Below are positions 49,940 through 58,933 of a stretch of DNA of 64,000 bases, one piece after another (position 1 is the first letter of the stretch; each line of letters starts with the position of its first letter). The notes beneath the pieces were generated by a model. It had not been told where the DNA came from and did not search any database. It worked only from the letters and a program-made list of their open reading frames with translations. The position numbers were made by a program, and so were the translations under genes. This DNA is from Ornithinicoccus sp045032955 (GTDB lineage Bacteria; Actinomycetota; Actinomycetes; Actinomycetales; Dermatophilaceae). Location: contig NZ_JBJFZU010000004.1 of the NCBI RefSeq assembly GCF_045032955.1, positions 1 to 64,000 of the forward strand, read 5' to 3'.

Positions 49940-50914
49940 TCAGGCCCTCCGGGCCCGGGGGTGCGCCATGGCGTAGGCCTCCCGCAGGTGCTGGGTGGAG
50001 ACGTGCGTGTAGATCTGGGTGGTCGACACGGAGGCGTGGCCGAGCATCTCCTGGACCACCCTGACGTCGGCGCCACCGTCCATCAGGTGCGTCGCGAACG
50101 AGTGCCGCAAGGTGTGCGGTGAGACCTGGGCGCGCAGCCCCGCCCGCTCGGCGGCGGCCTGGATGGCCGACCACGCCGACTGCCGGGACAGCCGCCCTCC
50201 CCGGGAGTTGAGGAAGACCGCGGGACCGCCGGACCCACGCCGGGCCAGCTCCGGGCGTCCGCGGACCAGCCAGCCGTCCAGGGCCTCACGGGCATACCGG
50301 CCGAGCGGGACGATGCGCTCCTTGCGGCCCTTGCCGAACAGGCGCACCACTCCCCCGCTGCCGTCCTGCGCCCGGCCCGGCTCCAGGTCATCGACGTCCA
50401 GCCCGAGCGCCTCGCTGACCCGGGCCCCGGAGCCGTAGAGCACCTCCAGCAGCGCCCGGTCACGTAGTGCGGCCGGGGTGTCGCCCAGGGCCGCGGCCTG
50501 CAGCAACCGCTCGACGTCGTCGACGGACAGGGCCTTCGGGAGCCGCCGCGGCGGTGAGGGGGGCGCCACCTCGCGGGCCGGGTCGTCGACGGACTCCCCC
50601 TCCAGGGCGAGGAAGGTGTGCAGGCCGCGCACCGCGACCACCGCCCGTGCCGCCGAGGTGGCCGCCAGCGCGGGGTGCTCGTCGTCACCGGTGCGCAGGT
50701 GGGCGAGGAAGTCGGTGACGTCCTGCTCACGCACCTGACCCGCCTCCCGCACACCCCGGGAGCCGACGAAGGTGAGGTAGCGGTCCAGGTCCCGGCGGTA
50801 GGCGCGCAGCGTGTGCTCCGAACGGCCGCGCTCGACCCGCAGGTGGTCCAGCCAGTCGCGCACCGCGCGCGCCAACGGCGTCGGCACTCCGGTGGGGGTC
50901 TGGGCAGGGCTCAC
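49940..50914 (-). CDS. xerD: Tyrosine recombinase XerD
   Basis: A 324-residue recombinase. The SAM-like N-domain (RVERGRSEHTLRAYRRDLDRYL) is followed by the catalytic residues: Arg in YGSGARVSEAL, His and Arg in SPHTLRHSFATHL, His in LGHASVSTTQIY with the nucleophile tyrosine in the same block. With XerC it resolves chromosome dimers at dif. Position next to parA-scpAB is the standard actinobacterial one, so it is chromosomal rather than a phage integrase. GTG 50914. Confidence 0.93.
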   Translation of the reverse strand: MSPAQTPTGVPTPLARAVRDWLDHLRVERGRSEHTLRAYRRDLDRYLTFVGSRGVREAGQVREQDVTDFLAHLRTGDDEHPALAATSAARAVVAVRGLHTFLALEGESVDDPAREVAPPSPPRRLPKALSVDDVERLLQAAALGDTPAALRDRALLEVLYGSGARVSEALGLDVDDLEPGRAQDGSGGVVRLFGKGRKERIVPLGRYAREALDGWLVRGRPELARRGSGGPAVFLNSRGGRLSRQSAWSAIQAAAERAGLRAQVSPHTLRHSFATHLMDGGADVRVVQEMLGHASVSTTQIYTHVSTQHLREAYAMAHPRARRA

Positions 50915-50979
50915 CCGACAATCTTCCCAGCAGAGCGGGTCGGCGCAGCCGCGGGCCGCCGGTCGGTCACACTGACCGC

Positions 50980-51585
50980 ATGCGCTGGTATGCCTCCGCC
51001 CCCGCCCGCCGGACCCGTCAGATCGTCGCGGACGCCCTGGTGCTGGCCTGGGTGATCGCCTGGGTGCTCGTCGGCCGCTGGGTCTTCGACCTGGTGATGG
51101 CCCTGGCTACGCCGGCCGGCCCGCTGCGCTCGGCGGGGACCGGTCTGGAGTCGAGGATGACCGAGATCGCCGGCCGGGTGACGCAGATCCCGCTGGTCGG
51201 CGACGAGCTGGACACCCCGTTCGCCGGGGCGGCCGGGGTCGGCACCGACCTGGTCGCCGCCGGCGACCGCCTGGAGGCCGCGGTGCGCACCGTCGCCCAG
51301 GTGGTCAGCTTGCTGACGGCCGGCACCCCGATCCTGCTGGTCGTCCTGCTGTGGGCCGTGGTGCGGGTGAGCTGGATGCTGCGGGTCCGCCGGATGGGTC
51401 GGCAGCTGGAGGACCCGCGGACCCAGGAGCTGCTCGCCCTGCGGGCGCTGGTGCACCAGCCGCCGCGCCGGCTGCAGGAGCTGCACGCGGACCCGGTGGC
51501 GGCGTGGCGCTCCGGCGAGCCGTCCACGGTCCGGGCGCTGGCCGACCTGGAGCTCGCCGCGCTCGGGGTGCGCAGCCGGCAGTAG
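50980..51585 (+). CDS. Uncharacterised two-helix membrane protein
   Basis: A 201-residue protein with hydrophobic helices at about residues 18-42 and 110-132, a predicted outside loop with a coiled-coil look (TEIAGRVTQIPLVGDEL) between them, and a basic cytoplasmic C-terminus (RVRRMGRQLEDPRTQELLALRAL, shown in parts). Similar proteins are common in Micrococcales but I know no function. It is divergent from xerD (65 bases apart) and convergent with the his operon. Confidence 0.75.
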   Translation: MRWYASAPARRTRQIVADALVLAWVIAWVLVGRWVFDLVMALATPAGPLRSAGTGLESRMTEIAGRVTQIPLVGDELDTPFAGAAGVGTDLVAAGDRLEAAVRTVAQVVSLLTAGTPILLVVLLWAVVRVSWMLRVRRMGRQLEDPRTQELLALRALVHQPPRRLQELHADPVAAWRSGEPSTVRALADLELAALGVRSRQ

Positions 51586-51606
51586 CAGTGCCGTGAGCGG
51601 CGCCGG

Positions 51607-52260
51607 CTAACCGTGCCGCTCGCGCAGCACCCGTTCCACGTCGGCCAGCCCGAGACCACGGGAGCGGAGCAGCACGAGCAGGTGGTAGAGGAGGTCCGCG
51701 GACTCCCCCAGCAGGGCGTCGTCGTCCTGTGCGACGGCGGCCAGGGCCGTCTCGACGCCCTCCTCGCCGACCTTCTGGGCGATCCGCCGGACCCCACCGT
51801 CGAAGAGGCTGGTGGTGTAGGAGCCCTCGGGCATCGCCGCATGCCGGTCCCGGACCACCTCGTCCAGCTCGTGCACGAAGGAGCCGGGCCGGGCCTGCGG
51901 GCCGAAGCACGTGGCGTCCCCGGTGTGGCAGGTCGGTCCCTGCGGCAGCGCATGGATCAGCAGGGTGTCCCGGTCGCAGTCCATCTCGACGGCCTCGACC
52001 CGCAGCACGTTGCCGCTGGACTCGCCCTTGGTCCACTGCCGGCCGCGGCTCCGGCTGTGGAACGTGGCCAGGCCGGTCTCCCGGGTGGTGGCCAGGGCCT
52101 GCTCGTCCAGGAAGCCGACCATCAGCACCTGCCCGGTGCGGGCGTGCTGGACGACGCCCGGGACCAGGCCACCCGCCTTGGCGAAGTCGACCTGGACCTC
52201 CGCCCCGGAACCAGCATCGACATCGACCACCGGCATACCCTCGTCCTGCACCGGGCTCAT
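51607..52260 (-). CDS. hisIE: Bifunctional phosphoribosyl-AMP cyclohydrolase/phosphoribosyl-ATP pyrophosphatase
   Basis: A 217-residue fusion carrying out steps 2 and 3 of histidine synthesis. HisI part (about 1-115): HSRSRGRQWTKGESSGN, DCDRDTLL, and the zinc motif GPTCHTGDATCF. HisE part (about 120-217): SYTTSLFDGGVRRIAQKVGEE and ESADLLYHLLVLL. Most actinobacteria encode hisI and hisE separately; a fusion is the proteobacterial form. Start ATG 52260 overlaps hisF by four bases. Confidence 0.95.
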   Translation of the reverse strand: MSPVQDEGMPVVDVDAGSGAEVQVDFAKAGGLVPGVVQHARTGQVLMVGFLDEQALATTRETGLATFHSRSRGRQWTKGESSGNVLRVEAVEMDCDRDTLLIHALPQGPTCHTGDATCFGPQARPGSFVHELDEVVRDRHAAMPEGSYTTSLFDGGVRRIAQKVGEEGVETALAAVAQDDDALLGESADLLYHLLVLLRSRGLGLADVERVLRERHG

Positions 52261-53030
52261 CTGCGCACCTCCACCCCGGCCGCGGCCAGGGTCTGCTTGA
52301 GCTCGGGGATCGGCACCGAGCCGTTGTGGAAGACGGTCGCGGCCAGGGCGCCGTCGACATCGGCCTCGCGGAAGACCTCCACGAAGTGCTCGGGGGTGCC
52401 GGCGCCGCCGCTGGCGATGAGCGGCACCGGGCAGACCTCCCGGACGGCTGCCAGCTGTTCGATGTCGTAGCCCTCACGGACCCCGTCGGAGCCCATGCAG
52501 TTGAGCACGATCTCGCCCGCGCCCAGCTCGGTGACCCGCCGGACCCAGTCCAGGGTGGTCACCTCCAGCGCCCGGGTCGCGTCCGGGCTGCCGGTGAGCT
52601 GGCGGATCCGCCACCGGCCGTCCTCGTCCCGCAGGCTGTCCACGCCCACCACCACGCACTGCACCCCGAAGGCGTCGGCCAGCTCGGCGACCAGCTCCGG
52701 GCGCTGGGTGGCCGGGGTGTTCACCGAGATCTTGTCGGCCCCGGCGTGCAGCACCGCCCGGGCGGTGGCCACGCTGCGGATCCCGCCGGCCACGCAGAAC
52801 GGGATGTCGATGGCCCGGGCCACCCGCTCCACCCAGGCCACGTCCACCCCGCGCTCCTGCGGGCTGGCGGTGATGTCGTAGAACACCAGCTCGTCGGCAC
52901 CCTCCCGGGCGTAGCGCTCGGCCAGCTCGACGATGTCGCCCATGTCCCGGTGGTCGCGGAACCGGGTCCCCTTCACCACCCGTCCGTCACGGACGTCCAG
53001 GCACGGGATGATCCGGCGGGCCAGCGTCAT
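52257..53030 (-). CDS. hisF: Imidazole glycerol phosphate synthase, cyclase subunit
   Basis: A 257-residue (beta-alpha)8 barrel. It starts LARRIIPCLDVRDGRVVKGTRF and shows the catalytic Asp pair in CLDVRDG and ILNCMGSDGVREGYD-type loop (here VLNCMGSDGVREGYDI). The ammonia tunnel entry Arg and the phosphate sites AGGIRS and ASGGAGTPEHF are intact. Converts PRFAR and ammonia from HisH into IGP and AICAR. Overlaps hisA and hisIE by four bases each. Confidence 0.97.
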   Translation of the reverse strand: MTLARRIIPCLDVRDGRVVKGTRFRDHRDMGDIVELAERYAREGADELVFYDITASPQERGVDVAWVERVARAIDIPFCVAGGIRSVATARAVLHAGADKISVNTPATQRPELVAELADAFGVQCVVVGVDSLRDEDGRWRIRQLTGSPDATRALEVTTLDWVRRVTELGAGEIVLNCMGSDGVREGYDIEQLAAVREVCPVPLIASGGAGTPEHFVEVFREADVDGALAATVFHNGSVPIPELKQTLAAAGVEVRR

Positions 53031-53827
53031 ACCGACTCCTCGCGCACGGCCTCGGCGACGGTGAACCGTCCCTCGAGCAGCGCCTTGCCCAGGATGATGC
53101 CCGCGCAGCCGTGCTTGCGCGCGGTGCGGACGTCGTCCACCGACCGGGCGCCGCCCGAGGCCTGCACGTCCAGGGCCGGGTTCGACCGGGTCAGCATCGT
53201 GTAGAGGTGGAAGTTCGGGCCGGAGAGGGTGCCGTCCCGGCCGATGTCGGTGCACAGCACGTGCCGCAGACCCGAGCCCTGGTAGCGGTGCAGGGTCGCG
53301 GTCAGCTCCTGCTCCCCCACCGAGGTCCAGCCGGCGGTCGGCAGCATCCACGTCCCGTCCGGACCGATCCGGGTGTCCAGGGCCACGGTGATCCGCTCCG
53401 GCCCGAACCGGTGCAGCCACTGCGCCACGGTCTCCGGCTCGTGCACGGCCAGCGAGCCGACGACCACCCTGGTCGCGCCGGCGTCCAGCAGCCGCTGCAC
53501 GTCGTCCTCGCTGCGCACCCCTCCCCCGGTCTGCACCTGCAGCCCGGTCGTCTCGACGATCCGGGTCAGGGTGCTGCCCAGCGTGTAGCCACCCGCGCGG
53601 GCGGCGTCCAGGTCGACCAGGTGCAGCCAGGCCGCGCCGGAGCGGGCGTAGTTCTCGGCGACCGCGACCGGGTTGTCGGTGTAGCGCGTCTCCTGCTCGT
53701 AGTCCCCCTTGAGCAGGCGGACGACGGCGCCGTCCCGGACGTCGATGGCGGGGTAGACGGTGAACGGTCCGTCGTCGGGCACTGATATCACTCCGGTGTC
53801 GCTGTCGGTCGGGGGGTCGTGCGTCAT
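53027..53827 (-). CDS. hisA: ProFAR isomerase HisA (proteobacterial type, not PriA)
   Basis: A 266-residue barrel catalysing the Amadori rearrangement of ProFAR to PRFAR. FTVYPAIDVRDGAVVRL, LVDLDAARAGGYTLG, QVQTGGGVRSEDDV and HVLCTDIGRDGTLSGPN match gammaproteobacterial HisA, notably Xanthomonas-type, rather than the actinobacterial dual-substrate PriA (whose late motif differs). If PriA is absent elsewhere, a separate TrpF is needed for tryptophan synthesis. The first 22 residues are an extra, disordered lead. ATG 53827 overlaps the hisH stop (ATGA). Confidence 0.92.
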   Translation of the reverse strand: MTHDPPTDSDTGVISVPDDGPFTVYPAIDVRDGAVVRLLKGDYEQETRYTDNPVAVAENYARSGAAWLHLVDLDAARAGGYTLGSTLTRIVETTGLQVQTGGGVRSEDDVQRLLDAGATRVVVGSLAVHEPETVAQWLHRFGPERITVALDTRIGPDGTWMLPTAGWTSVGEQELTATLHRYQGSGLRHVLCTDIGRDGTLSGPNFHLYTMLTRSNPALDVQASGGARSVDDVRTARKHGCAGIILGKALLEGRFTVAEAVREESV

Positions 53828-54426
53828 CGGTCGACCTCCCGGAGGAAGTTTCGCAGAAGTCGGGACCCGAGCGAAGCCGAGCGCTCCGGGTGGAACTGCG
53901 CCCCCCAGCGCAGACCGGAGCGGACCACCGCGCTCCACGGGCGCCCGTGCTCGGTCGCGGCCAGCGTGTGCGGGCCGGCGGGCGACGCGAAGGAGTGCAC
54001 GAAGTAGGCGCGCTCGCCCTCCTCGATGCCCTCCAGCAAAGGGTCCTCGACGAGGCCGGTCAACGTGTTCCAGCCCATGTGCGGCACCCGGACCCCCGGC
54101 CCGGCAGGTATGCCGACCACCTCGCCGGGGACCAGGCCGAGCGTCGCCACCCCGCCGTCCTCGGCGGAGCGCTCGAAGAGCAGCTGCATGCCCAGGCATA
54201 CCCCCAGCAGCGGCACCTGGACCTGGCCCAGCACGTCGACCAGGTCCAGCTCGTGCAGCCGGCGCATGCCGGCCCCCGCGGCGCCGACGCCCGGCAGCAC
54301 GACCCGGTCGGCGGCCAGGATGTCGGCCGGGTCGGCCGTCAGCCGGGAGGTGGCGCCGAGGCGCTCCAGGGCGTAGCTGACCGACCCGATGTTGGTCCCG
54401 CCGCCGTCGACGAGGGCGACCCTCAC
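53824..54426 (-). CDS. hisH: Imidazole glycerol phosphate synthase, glutaminase subunit
   Basis: A 200-residue class I glutaminase. Nucleophile Cys in LLGVCLGMQLLFE, and the His-Glu pair in GAQFHPERSASLG. It opens with DGGGTNIGSVSYAL. The GMQLLFERSAED and VPHMGWN blocks are the HisH-specific ones. Supplies ammonia to HisF. Overlaps hisB by four bases and hisA by four. Confidence 0.96.
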   Translation of the reverse strand: MRVALVDGGGTNIGSVSYALERLGATSRLTADPADILAADRVVLPGVGAAGAGMRRLHELDLVDVLGQVQVPLLGVCLGMQLLFERSAEDGGVATLGLVPGEVVGIPAGPGVRVPHMGWNTLTGLVEDPLLEGIEEGERAYFVHSFASPAGPHTLAATEHGRPWSAVVRSGLRWGAQFHPERSASLGSRLLRNFLREVDR

Positions 54427-55493
54427 AGGACTCCCTTGGTGGAGGGCAGCTCGCCGGCGTCACCCTGCCGGGCGATGGCCATCCGCAGCGCGCGGGCGAC
54501 GGCCTTGAAGCCGACCTCGATCTGGTGGTGGGTGTTGGTGCCGGTGACCGACAGGTGCAGGGTGCACCGCAGCGCGTCGGCGAAGGAGCGCCAGAAGTGC
54601 TCGACCATCTCGGTGGAGAACTCGCCGACGCTGGGGCGGTCGAAGGTCCCCTCGTAGGCGAAGTACGGCCGTCCGGACAGGTCCAGGGCGGCGGTCGCCT
54701 GCGCCTCGTCCATCGGGAGGGTGAAGCCGTAGCGGCCGATCCCCCGCTTGTCGCCCAGGGCGGTGCGGATCGCCTCGCCGACGGCCAGCGCGACGTCCTC
54801 GATGGTGTGGTGGTCGTCGATGTGCAGGTCGCCGTCGCAGCGCACCGTCATCGCGAACCCGCCGTGCTTGGCCAGCTGGTCCAGCATGTGGTCGTAGAAG
54901 CCGATGCCGGTGGCGGCGTCCGCGCCGCCGGTCGCGTCCAGGTCGACGTCGACGCTGATCCGGGTCTCGGACGTCGAGCGTTCCACGTGCGCCGTCCGGG
55001 GCCGGTCCGCCAGCTCGTGGGCGATGTCGTCCCAGGTCCGGGCCGGCAGCAGGTAGCTCGGCACCCCGAGCGCGTCGCCGAACTCGACGTCTGTGTCCCG
55101 GTCGCCGACCATCACGCTGCGTTCCCAGTCGACCGAGCGGTCCTTGAGCAGGTGCACCACCATGCCGATGCCCGGCTTGCGGGTCCAGGGTGCCTCGGGT
55201 CCCGCGTGGTGGGGGTCGACGTGCACCTCCTTGAAGGTCACGCCCTGGCTGCCGAGGACCTGCAGGACGAGCTCATGGGGGCCTTCGAAGTCCTCGGCGG
55301 GGAAGGACTCGGTGCCCAACCCGTCCTGGTTGCTGACCATCACCAGGTCGAAGCCTGCGGCCTGGATGCGCAGCAGGGCGGGGATGACCCTGTCCACGAA
55401 ACGCACCTTGTCCAGACGGTCGACCTGGTGGTCCTCCGGCTCGTGGATGATCGTGCCGTCACGGTCGACGAAGCAGATCGGTCGGGGGCTCAT
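54423..55493 (-). CDS. hisB: Bifunctional HisB: histidinol-phosphatase and IGP dehydratase
   Basis: A 356-residue fusion. Residues about 1-165 are a HAD/DDDD-type histidinol-phosphatase (FVDRDGTIIHEPEDH with D10/D12, SNQDGLGTESFP, zinc-loop-like HVDPHHAG); the rest is IGP dehydratase with its metal motifs HMLDQLAKHG, DDHHTIEDVALA and HHQIEVGFKA. This fusion is characteristic of gammaproteobacteria; actinobacteria normally have a lone IGPD and an inositol-monophosphatase-type HisN. ATG 55493 overlaps hisC. Confidence 0.96.
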   Translation of the reverse strand: MSPRPICFVDRDGTIIHEPEDHQVDRLDKVRFVDRVIPALLRIQAAGFDLVMVSNQDGLGTESFPAEDFEGPHELVLQVLGSQGVTFKEVHVDPHHAGPEAPWTRKPGIGMVVHLLKDRSVDWERSVMVGDRDTDVEFGDALGVPSYLLPARTWDDIAHELADRPRTAHVERSTSETRISVDVDLDATGGADAATGIGFYDHMLDQLAKHGGFAMTVRCDGDLHIDDHHTIEDVALAVGEAIRTALGDKRGIGRYGFTLPMDEAQATAALDLSGRPYFAYEGTFDRPSVGEFSTEMVEHFWRSFADALRCTLHLSVTGTNTHHQIEVGFKAVARALRMAIARQGDAGELPSTKGVL

Positions 55494-56644
55494 GCTGGGC
55501 TCTCCTTCACGAGGGGGCTGAGGGGATCCGGGCTCTCCGGGATGGTGGTGGCCCCGGCGACGGCACGGCGCAGGGCGTCCATCTCCTGGCCGGTGCCGAT
55601 GGTGATGCGCAGGGCGTCCTCCAGGGCGGGCAGGTGGCGCATGTCGCGGACCGCGATACCGGCCCTGCGCAGGGTGCCCAGCAGGGCGTCCGGCTCGACG
55701 CTGCGGACCAGGAAGAAGTTGGCCTCGCTGGTGTAGAGGATGCGCACCTCGTCCAGGTCGCGCAGCCACCGGCCCACCTGGTCGCGCAGCCGCAGCACCT
55801 GGCCGACGTGCTCCCGGGTGGCCCGCATCGCCGGCTCACCGAGGGCCTCCAGCGCGAGCCGGGTCACCGGCTCCGGCACCGGGTAGGGCGCCTGGACCCG
55901 GCGCAGCACCGCCGCCAGGTCGGGGTGCGCCAGGGCGATCCCGACCCGGGCCCCGGCCAGCGCGTGCGCCTTGGAGAGGGTGCGCAGCACCACCAGCGTG
56001 GGGTGCTCCTCGAGCAGGGTGACCGCCGAGCGCTGGGCCGCGAACTCGCCGTACGCCTCGTCGACGACCACCACCGCCTGGTCGGCCAGCTCTTGGGTCA
56101 GCGCCGCGATCTCGCGCAGCGGCACCACCGAGCCGGTGGGGTTGCCGGGGGAGGCCAGGAAGACCACCCTTGCGCCGTGCTCGCGGGCCGCCGCGGCCAC
56201 CGCGGCGATGTCCACCCGCCAGACGGGCTCGTCGTCGGCCTGCGGCACGTCGATCACCGGGACCCCGTGCAGCCGGGCGGAGACGGCATACATGCCGAAG
56301 GTGGGTGAGGTGATCACCACGCCGTCACCACCCGGACGGCACAGGGTGCGGATCAGCAGCTCGATGGCCTCGTCGCTGCCGCGGCCCACCACCACCCGCT
56401 CCGGGGTGGTGGCCCAGAGGTCGGCGAAAGCCTCGACCAGGGCCGGCGGCTGCGGGGCCGGGTAGCGGCGGCTGGTCCCGTCCGGGTCGGCCAGGCTGGG
56501 TGCACCGGACTCGTTGGCGTTGAGCCACACCCGGGTCGGGGGCGTGTCCCCGTCCTGGGCGAAGCTGGTCCGCGCCGAGGAGTAGCCGGCGAAGTCGCGC
56601 AGGTCCTCCCGGACCAGGTGCGCCGGGAAGGTGTCCTGGCTCAT
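55490..56644 (-). CDS. hisC: Histidinol-phosphate aminotransferase
   Basis: A 384-residue class II PLP aminotransferase. It opens with LVREDLRDFAGYSSARTS and VWLNANESG, has the PLP-phosphate region SPGNPTGS, VVDEAYGEFA and the lysine in LRTLSKAHALAGARVG. The N-terminal motif set is again the gammaproteobacterial one. Four-base overlaps with hisD and hisB. Confidence 0.96.
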   Translation of the reverse strand: MSQDTFPAHLVREDLRDFAGYSSARTSFAQDGDTPPTRVWLNANESGAPSLADPDGTSRRYPAPQPPALVEAFADLWATTPERVVVGRGSDEAIELLIRTLCRPGGDGVVITSPTFGMYAVSARLHGVPVIDVPQADDEPVWRVDIAAVAAAAREHGARVVFLASPGNPTGSVVPLREIAALTQELADQAVVVVDEAYGEFAAQRSAVTLLEEHPTLVVLRTLSKAHALAGARVGIALAHPDLAAVLRRVQAPYPVPEPVTRLALEALGEPAMRATREHVGQVLRLRDQVGRWLRDLDEVRILYTSEANFFLVRSVEPDALLGTLRRAGIAVRDMRHLPALEDALRITIGTGQEMDALRRAVAGATTIPESPDPLSPLVKESPA

Positions 56645-57951
56645 CCTGCGGCCTCCGACATCCTGGCCAGCCGTCGGGTGACCGCCCGCTGGTGGGCGTG
56701 CAGCTGCTCGGCCTCGGAGAGCCGCACCGCGCAGGGCCCCACCTCGGCCAGACCGGCCGGGGTCGCCTGCTGCACCGTCATCGCGATCTGGAAGGCGGAG
56801 ACGTTGACGCCGCCGGTGAAGCGGGCGGCGCCGGCGGTGGGCAGCACGTGGTTGGTGCCGGAGCAGTAGTCGCCCAGCGTCTCCGGGGTGTGGTCGCCGA
56901 GGAAGACAGAGCCCGCACGGTCGATGCGCCCGACCCAGGCGCGCGGGTCACGCAGCGCGAGGATGAGGTGCTCGGGGGCGTAGTCGTTGGAGATCTCGAC
57001 GGCGGTGTCCAGGTCGGCGGTGACGATGAGCCGGGAGCCGGCCAGGGCCTTGCGGGCGATGTCGGCCCGGGGCAGCGTGTCGACCTGCTCGGCGACCTGC
57101 TCGGCCACCGCCTGTGCCAGCGCGGGGGCGTCGGTGAGCAGCACCACCTGGCTGTCGGGTCCGTGCTCGGCCTGGGACAGCAGGTCGGCCGCGACGAACT
57201 CGGGGTCGGCCCCGGCGTCCGCGATGACCAGCACCTCCGAGGGCCCGGCGGGCATGTCGATCCCGGGTCCGCCCTCGGCGGTGCTGACCTGCCGCTTGGC
57301 CTCGGTGACCCAGGCGTTGCCCGGTCCGAAGAGCTTGTCGCACGCGGGGACGGTCGCGGTGCCGTAGGCCATCGCCGCGACCGCCTGGGCGCCGCCGACC
57401 AGATAGATCCGGTCGATGCCGCACTCGGCCGCTGCCGCCAGCACCGAGGGGTCGGCGGTGCCGTCCGGGCGCGGCGGCGTGCAGAGCACCACCTCGGGGC
57501 AGTCGGCCAGCTGGGCGGGGATGCCCAGCATCAGGGCGGTGGAGGGCAGCGGCGCCGTCCCGGCGGGGACGTAGAGACCGACCCGGCGGATGGGGCGGAC
57601 CACCCGCTCGCAGACGACCCCGGGGGCCGTCTCGACGGCATACCCCTGCTGCATGCCGGCCCGGTGGAAGGTGCGGATGCGGCCGGCGGCCTCGGTGATG
57701 GCGGAGCGCAGCTCGGGGTCGAGGCCGGCCCGCGCGGCGTCGCGCTCGGCGACCGGGACGGCCAGCTCGTCCAGCTCGGCACCGTCCAGCCGACGGGCCA
57801 GGCGGCGCAGCGCGGCGTCCCCGTCGGCGCGGACCTCGGCCAGGATCTGGCGCACCCCCGTGCTCACCTCGGGTCCGGCGGCCGCGGTGCCCCGGCGCAG
57901 GGCCTCTGCGCGACCGGCGTCGTCGAGGTCGTTCCAGGTCAGGACGTTCAT
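56641..57951 (-). CDS. hisD: Histidinol dehydrogenase
   Basis: A 436-residue zinc enzyme making histidine from histidinol in two NAD-dependent steps. Signature segments are YVPAGTAPLPSTALML, DKLFGPGNAWVTEAKRQV, IDMPAGPSEVLVIAD, DLLSQAEHGPDSQ (zinc ligands) and YAPEHLILAL. ATG 57951 overlaps hisG (ATGA). Length is usual. Confidence 0.97.
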   Translation of the reverse strand: MNVLTWNDLDDAGRAEALRRGTAAAGPEVSTGVRQILAEVRADGDAALRRLARRLDGAELDELAVPVAERDAARAGLDPELRSAITEAAGRIRTFHRAGMQQGYAVETAPGVVCERVVRPIRRVGLYVPAGTAPLPSTALMLGIPAQLADCPEVVLCTPPRPDGTADPSVLAAAAECGIDRIYLVGGAQAVAAMAYGTATVPACDKLFGPGNAWVTEAKRQVSTAEGGPGIDMPAGPSEVLVIADAGADPEFVAADLLSQAEHGPDSQVVLLTDAPALAQAVAEQVAEQVDTLPRADIARKALAGSRLIVTADLDTAVEISNDYAPEHLILALRDPRAWVGRIDRAGSVFLGDHTPETLGDYCSGTNHVLPTAGAARFTGGVNVSAFQIAMTVQQATPAGLAEVGPCAVRLSEAEQLHAHQRAVTRRLARMSEAAG

Positions 57952-58856
57952 GCCAGCATCCCTTCGACGGGGAGGACCAGCAGGTTGTGGGCTCCGACCT
58001 GCTTCAGGTCCTCGAGCTTGGCCCAGGAGATCGGGCCGTGCACCAGCATCTGGATGGCGACCTCGTCGCGTCCCTCGACCGCGGTGACGGTCGGCTCGTG
58101 GCCACCGGGCAGCAGCGGGAGCACCTCGTCGAGCACCCCCCGGTCCGCACGCAGCATCAGCAGCCGGGCCTCCTTGAGCTGCACAGCGCCGTCCAGGCGG
58201 CGGATCAGCAGGTCCGCGATCTCCTGCCGTCCGTCGTCGAGCTGGGCACGCGGACCGGCGATCACGGCCTCGCTCTCCAGGATGGTCGTGACCGGCTTGA
58301 GCTGGTTGGCGCGCAGCGTGCCGCCGGAGGAGACGAGGTCGCAGACCACGTCGGCCTGGCCGAGGCGGGGGGCGATCTCGACGGAGCCGTTGAGCAGCAC
58401 CGGTTCGGCATCCACACCCTGCTCCGTGAGCCAACGGCCCAGCGTGTGCGGGTAGGACGTCGCGATCCGCAGACCGGTGAGCTGCTCGGGACCGACCCAC
58501 TCATCACCCTCGGCGATCGCGACATCGAGTCGGCAGGCACCCCACCCGAGCTGCCTCCACTCGGTCAGCTCCACGCCGCGTCCCTGCGCGGCGTGCGCCA
58601 GCCCGTGCTCGACCAGCACGTTGCGGCCGACGATCCCCAGATCACAGACCCCGTCCGCGATCAGGCCGGGGATGTCGTCGTCGCGGACCAGCAGCAGGTC
58701 GACCGGCAGGCTCTCGCCGTAGCAGAAGAGCCGGTCGCGGCTCTCCCGCCAGGTGAGGCCGCAGGAGGCCAGCAGCTCGCGGGCCGGGTCGCCGAGGCGG
58801 CCGGACTTCTGGATCGCCACGCGCAGGCGGTCACGGGGCGGGGCAGGCGGGGTCAT
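57948..58856 (-). CDS. hisG: ATP phosphoribosyltransferase, long form
   Basis: A 302-residue long-form HisG, first step and histidine-inhibited control point. RLRVAIQKSGRLGDPARELLASCG, the DDDIPGLIADGVCDLGIVGRN segment (in parts), the PRPP loop DLVSSGGTLRAN and the C-terminal ACT-like domain (VAIQMLVHGPISWAKLEDLKQVGAHNLLVLP, in parts) match the E. coli type. No hisZ is needed. It leads the structural genes, 77 bases after hisR. Confidence 0.96.
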   Translation of the reverse strand: MTPPAPPRDRLRVAIQKSGRLGDPARELLASCGLTWRESRDRLFCYGESLPVDLLLVRDDDIPGLIADGVCDLGIVGRNVLVEHGLAHAAQGRGVELTEWRQLGWGACRLDVAIAEGDEWVGPEQLTGLRIATSYPHTLGRWLTEQGVDAEPVLLNGSVEIAPRLGQADVVCDLVSSGGTLRANQLKPVTTILESEAVIAGPRAQLDDGRQEIADLLIRRLDGAVQLKEARLLMLRADRGVLDEVLPLLPGGHEPTVTAVEGRDEVAIQMLVHGPISWAKLEDLKQVGAHNLLVLPVEGMLA

Positions 58857-58933
58857 CGGGACCTTCCGGTGGGCAGGGGTGGTGTGGGGGGCACGGGGCG
58901 CCGTGCGGTGCGGGAGCAGGTGGCCGACTCGGC

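Noticed and set aside
49940..50914. Phage or island integrase
   Set aside because: The tyrosine recombinase sits in the conserved xerD-parA-scpAB neighbourhood and is XerD-like over its full length.
53027..53827. PriA (dual HisA/TrpF)
   Set aside because: Motifs match gammaproteobacterial HisA along the whole chain better than the actinobacterial PriA pattern.
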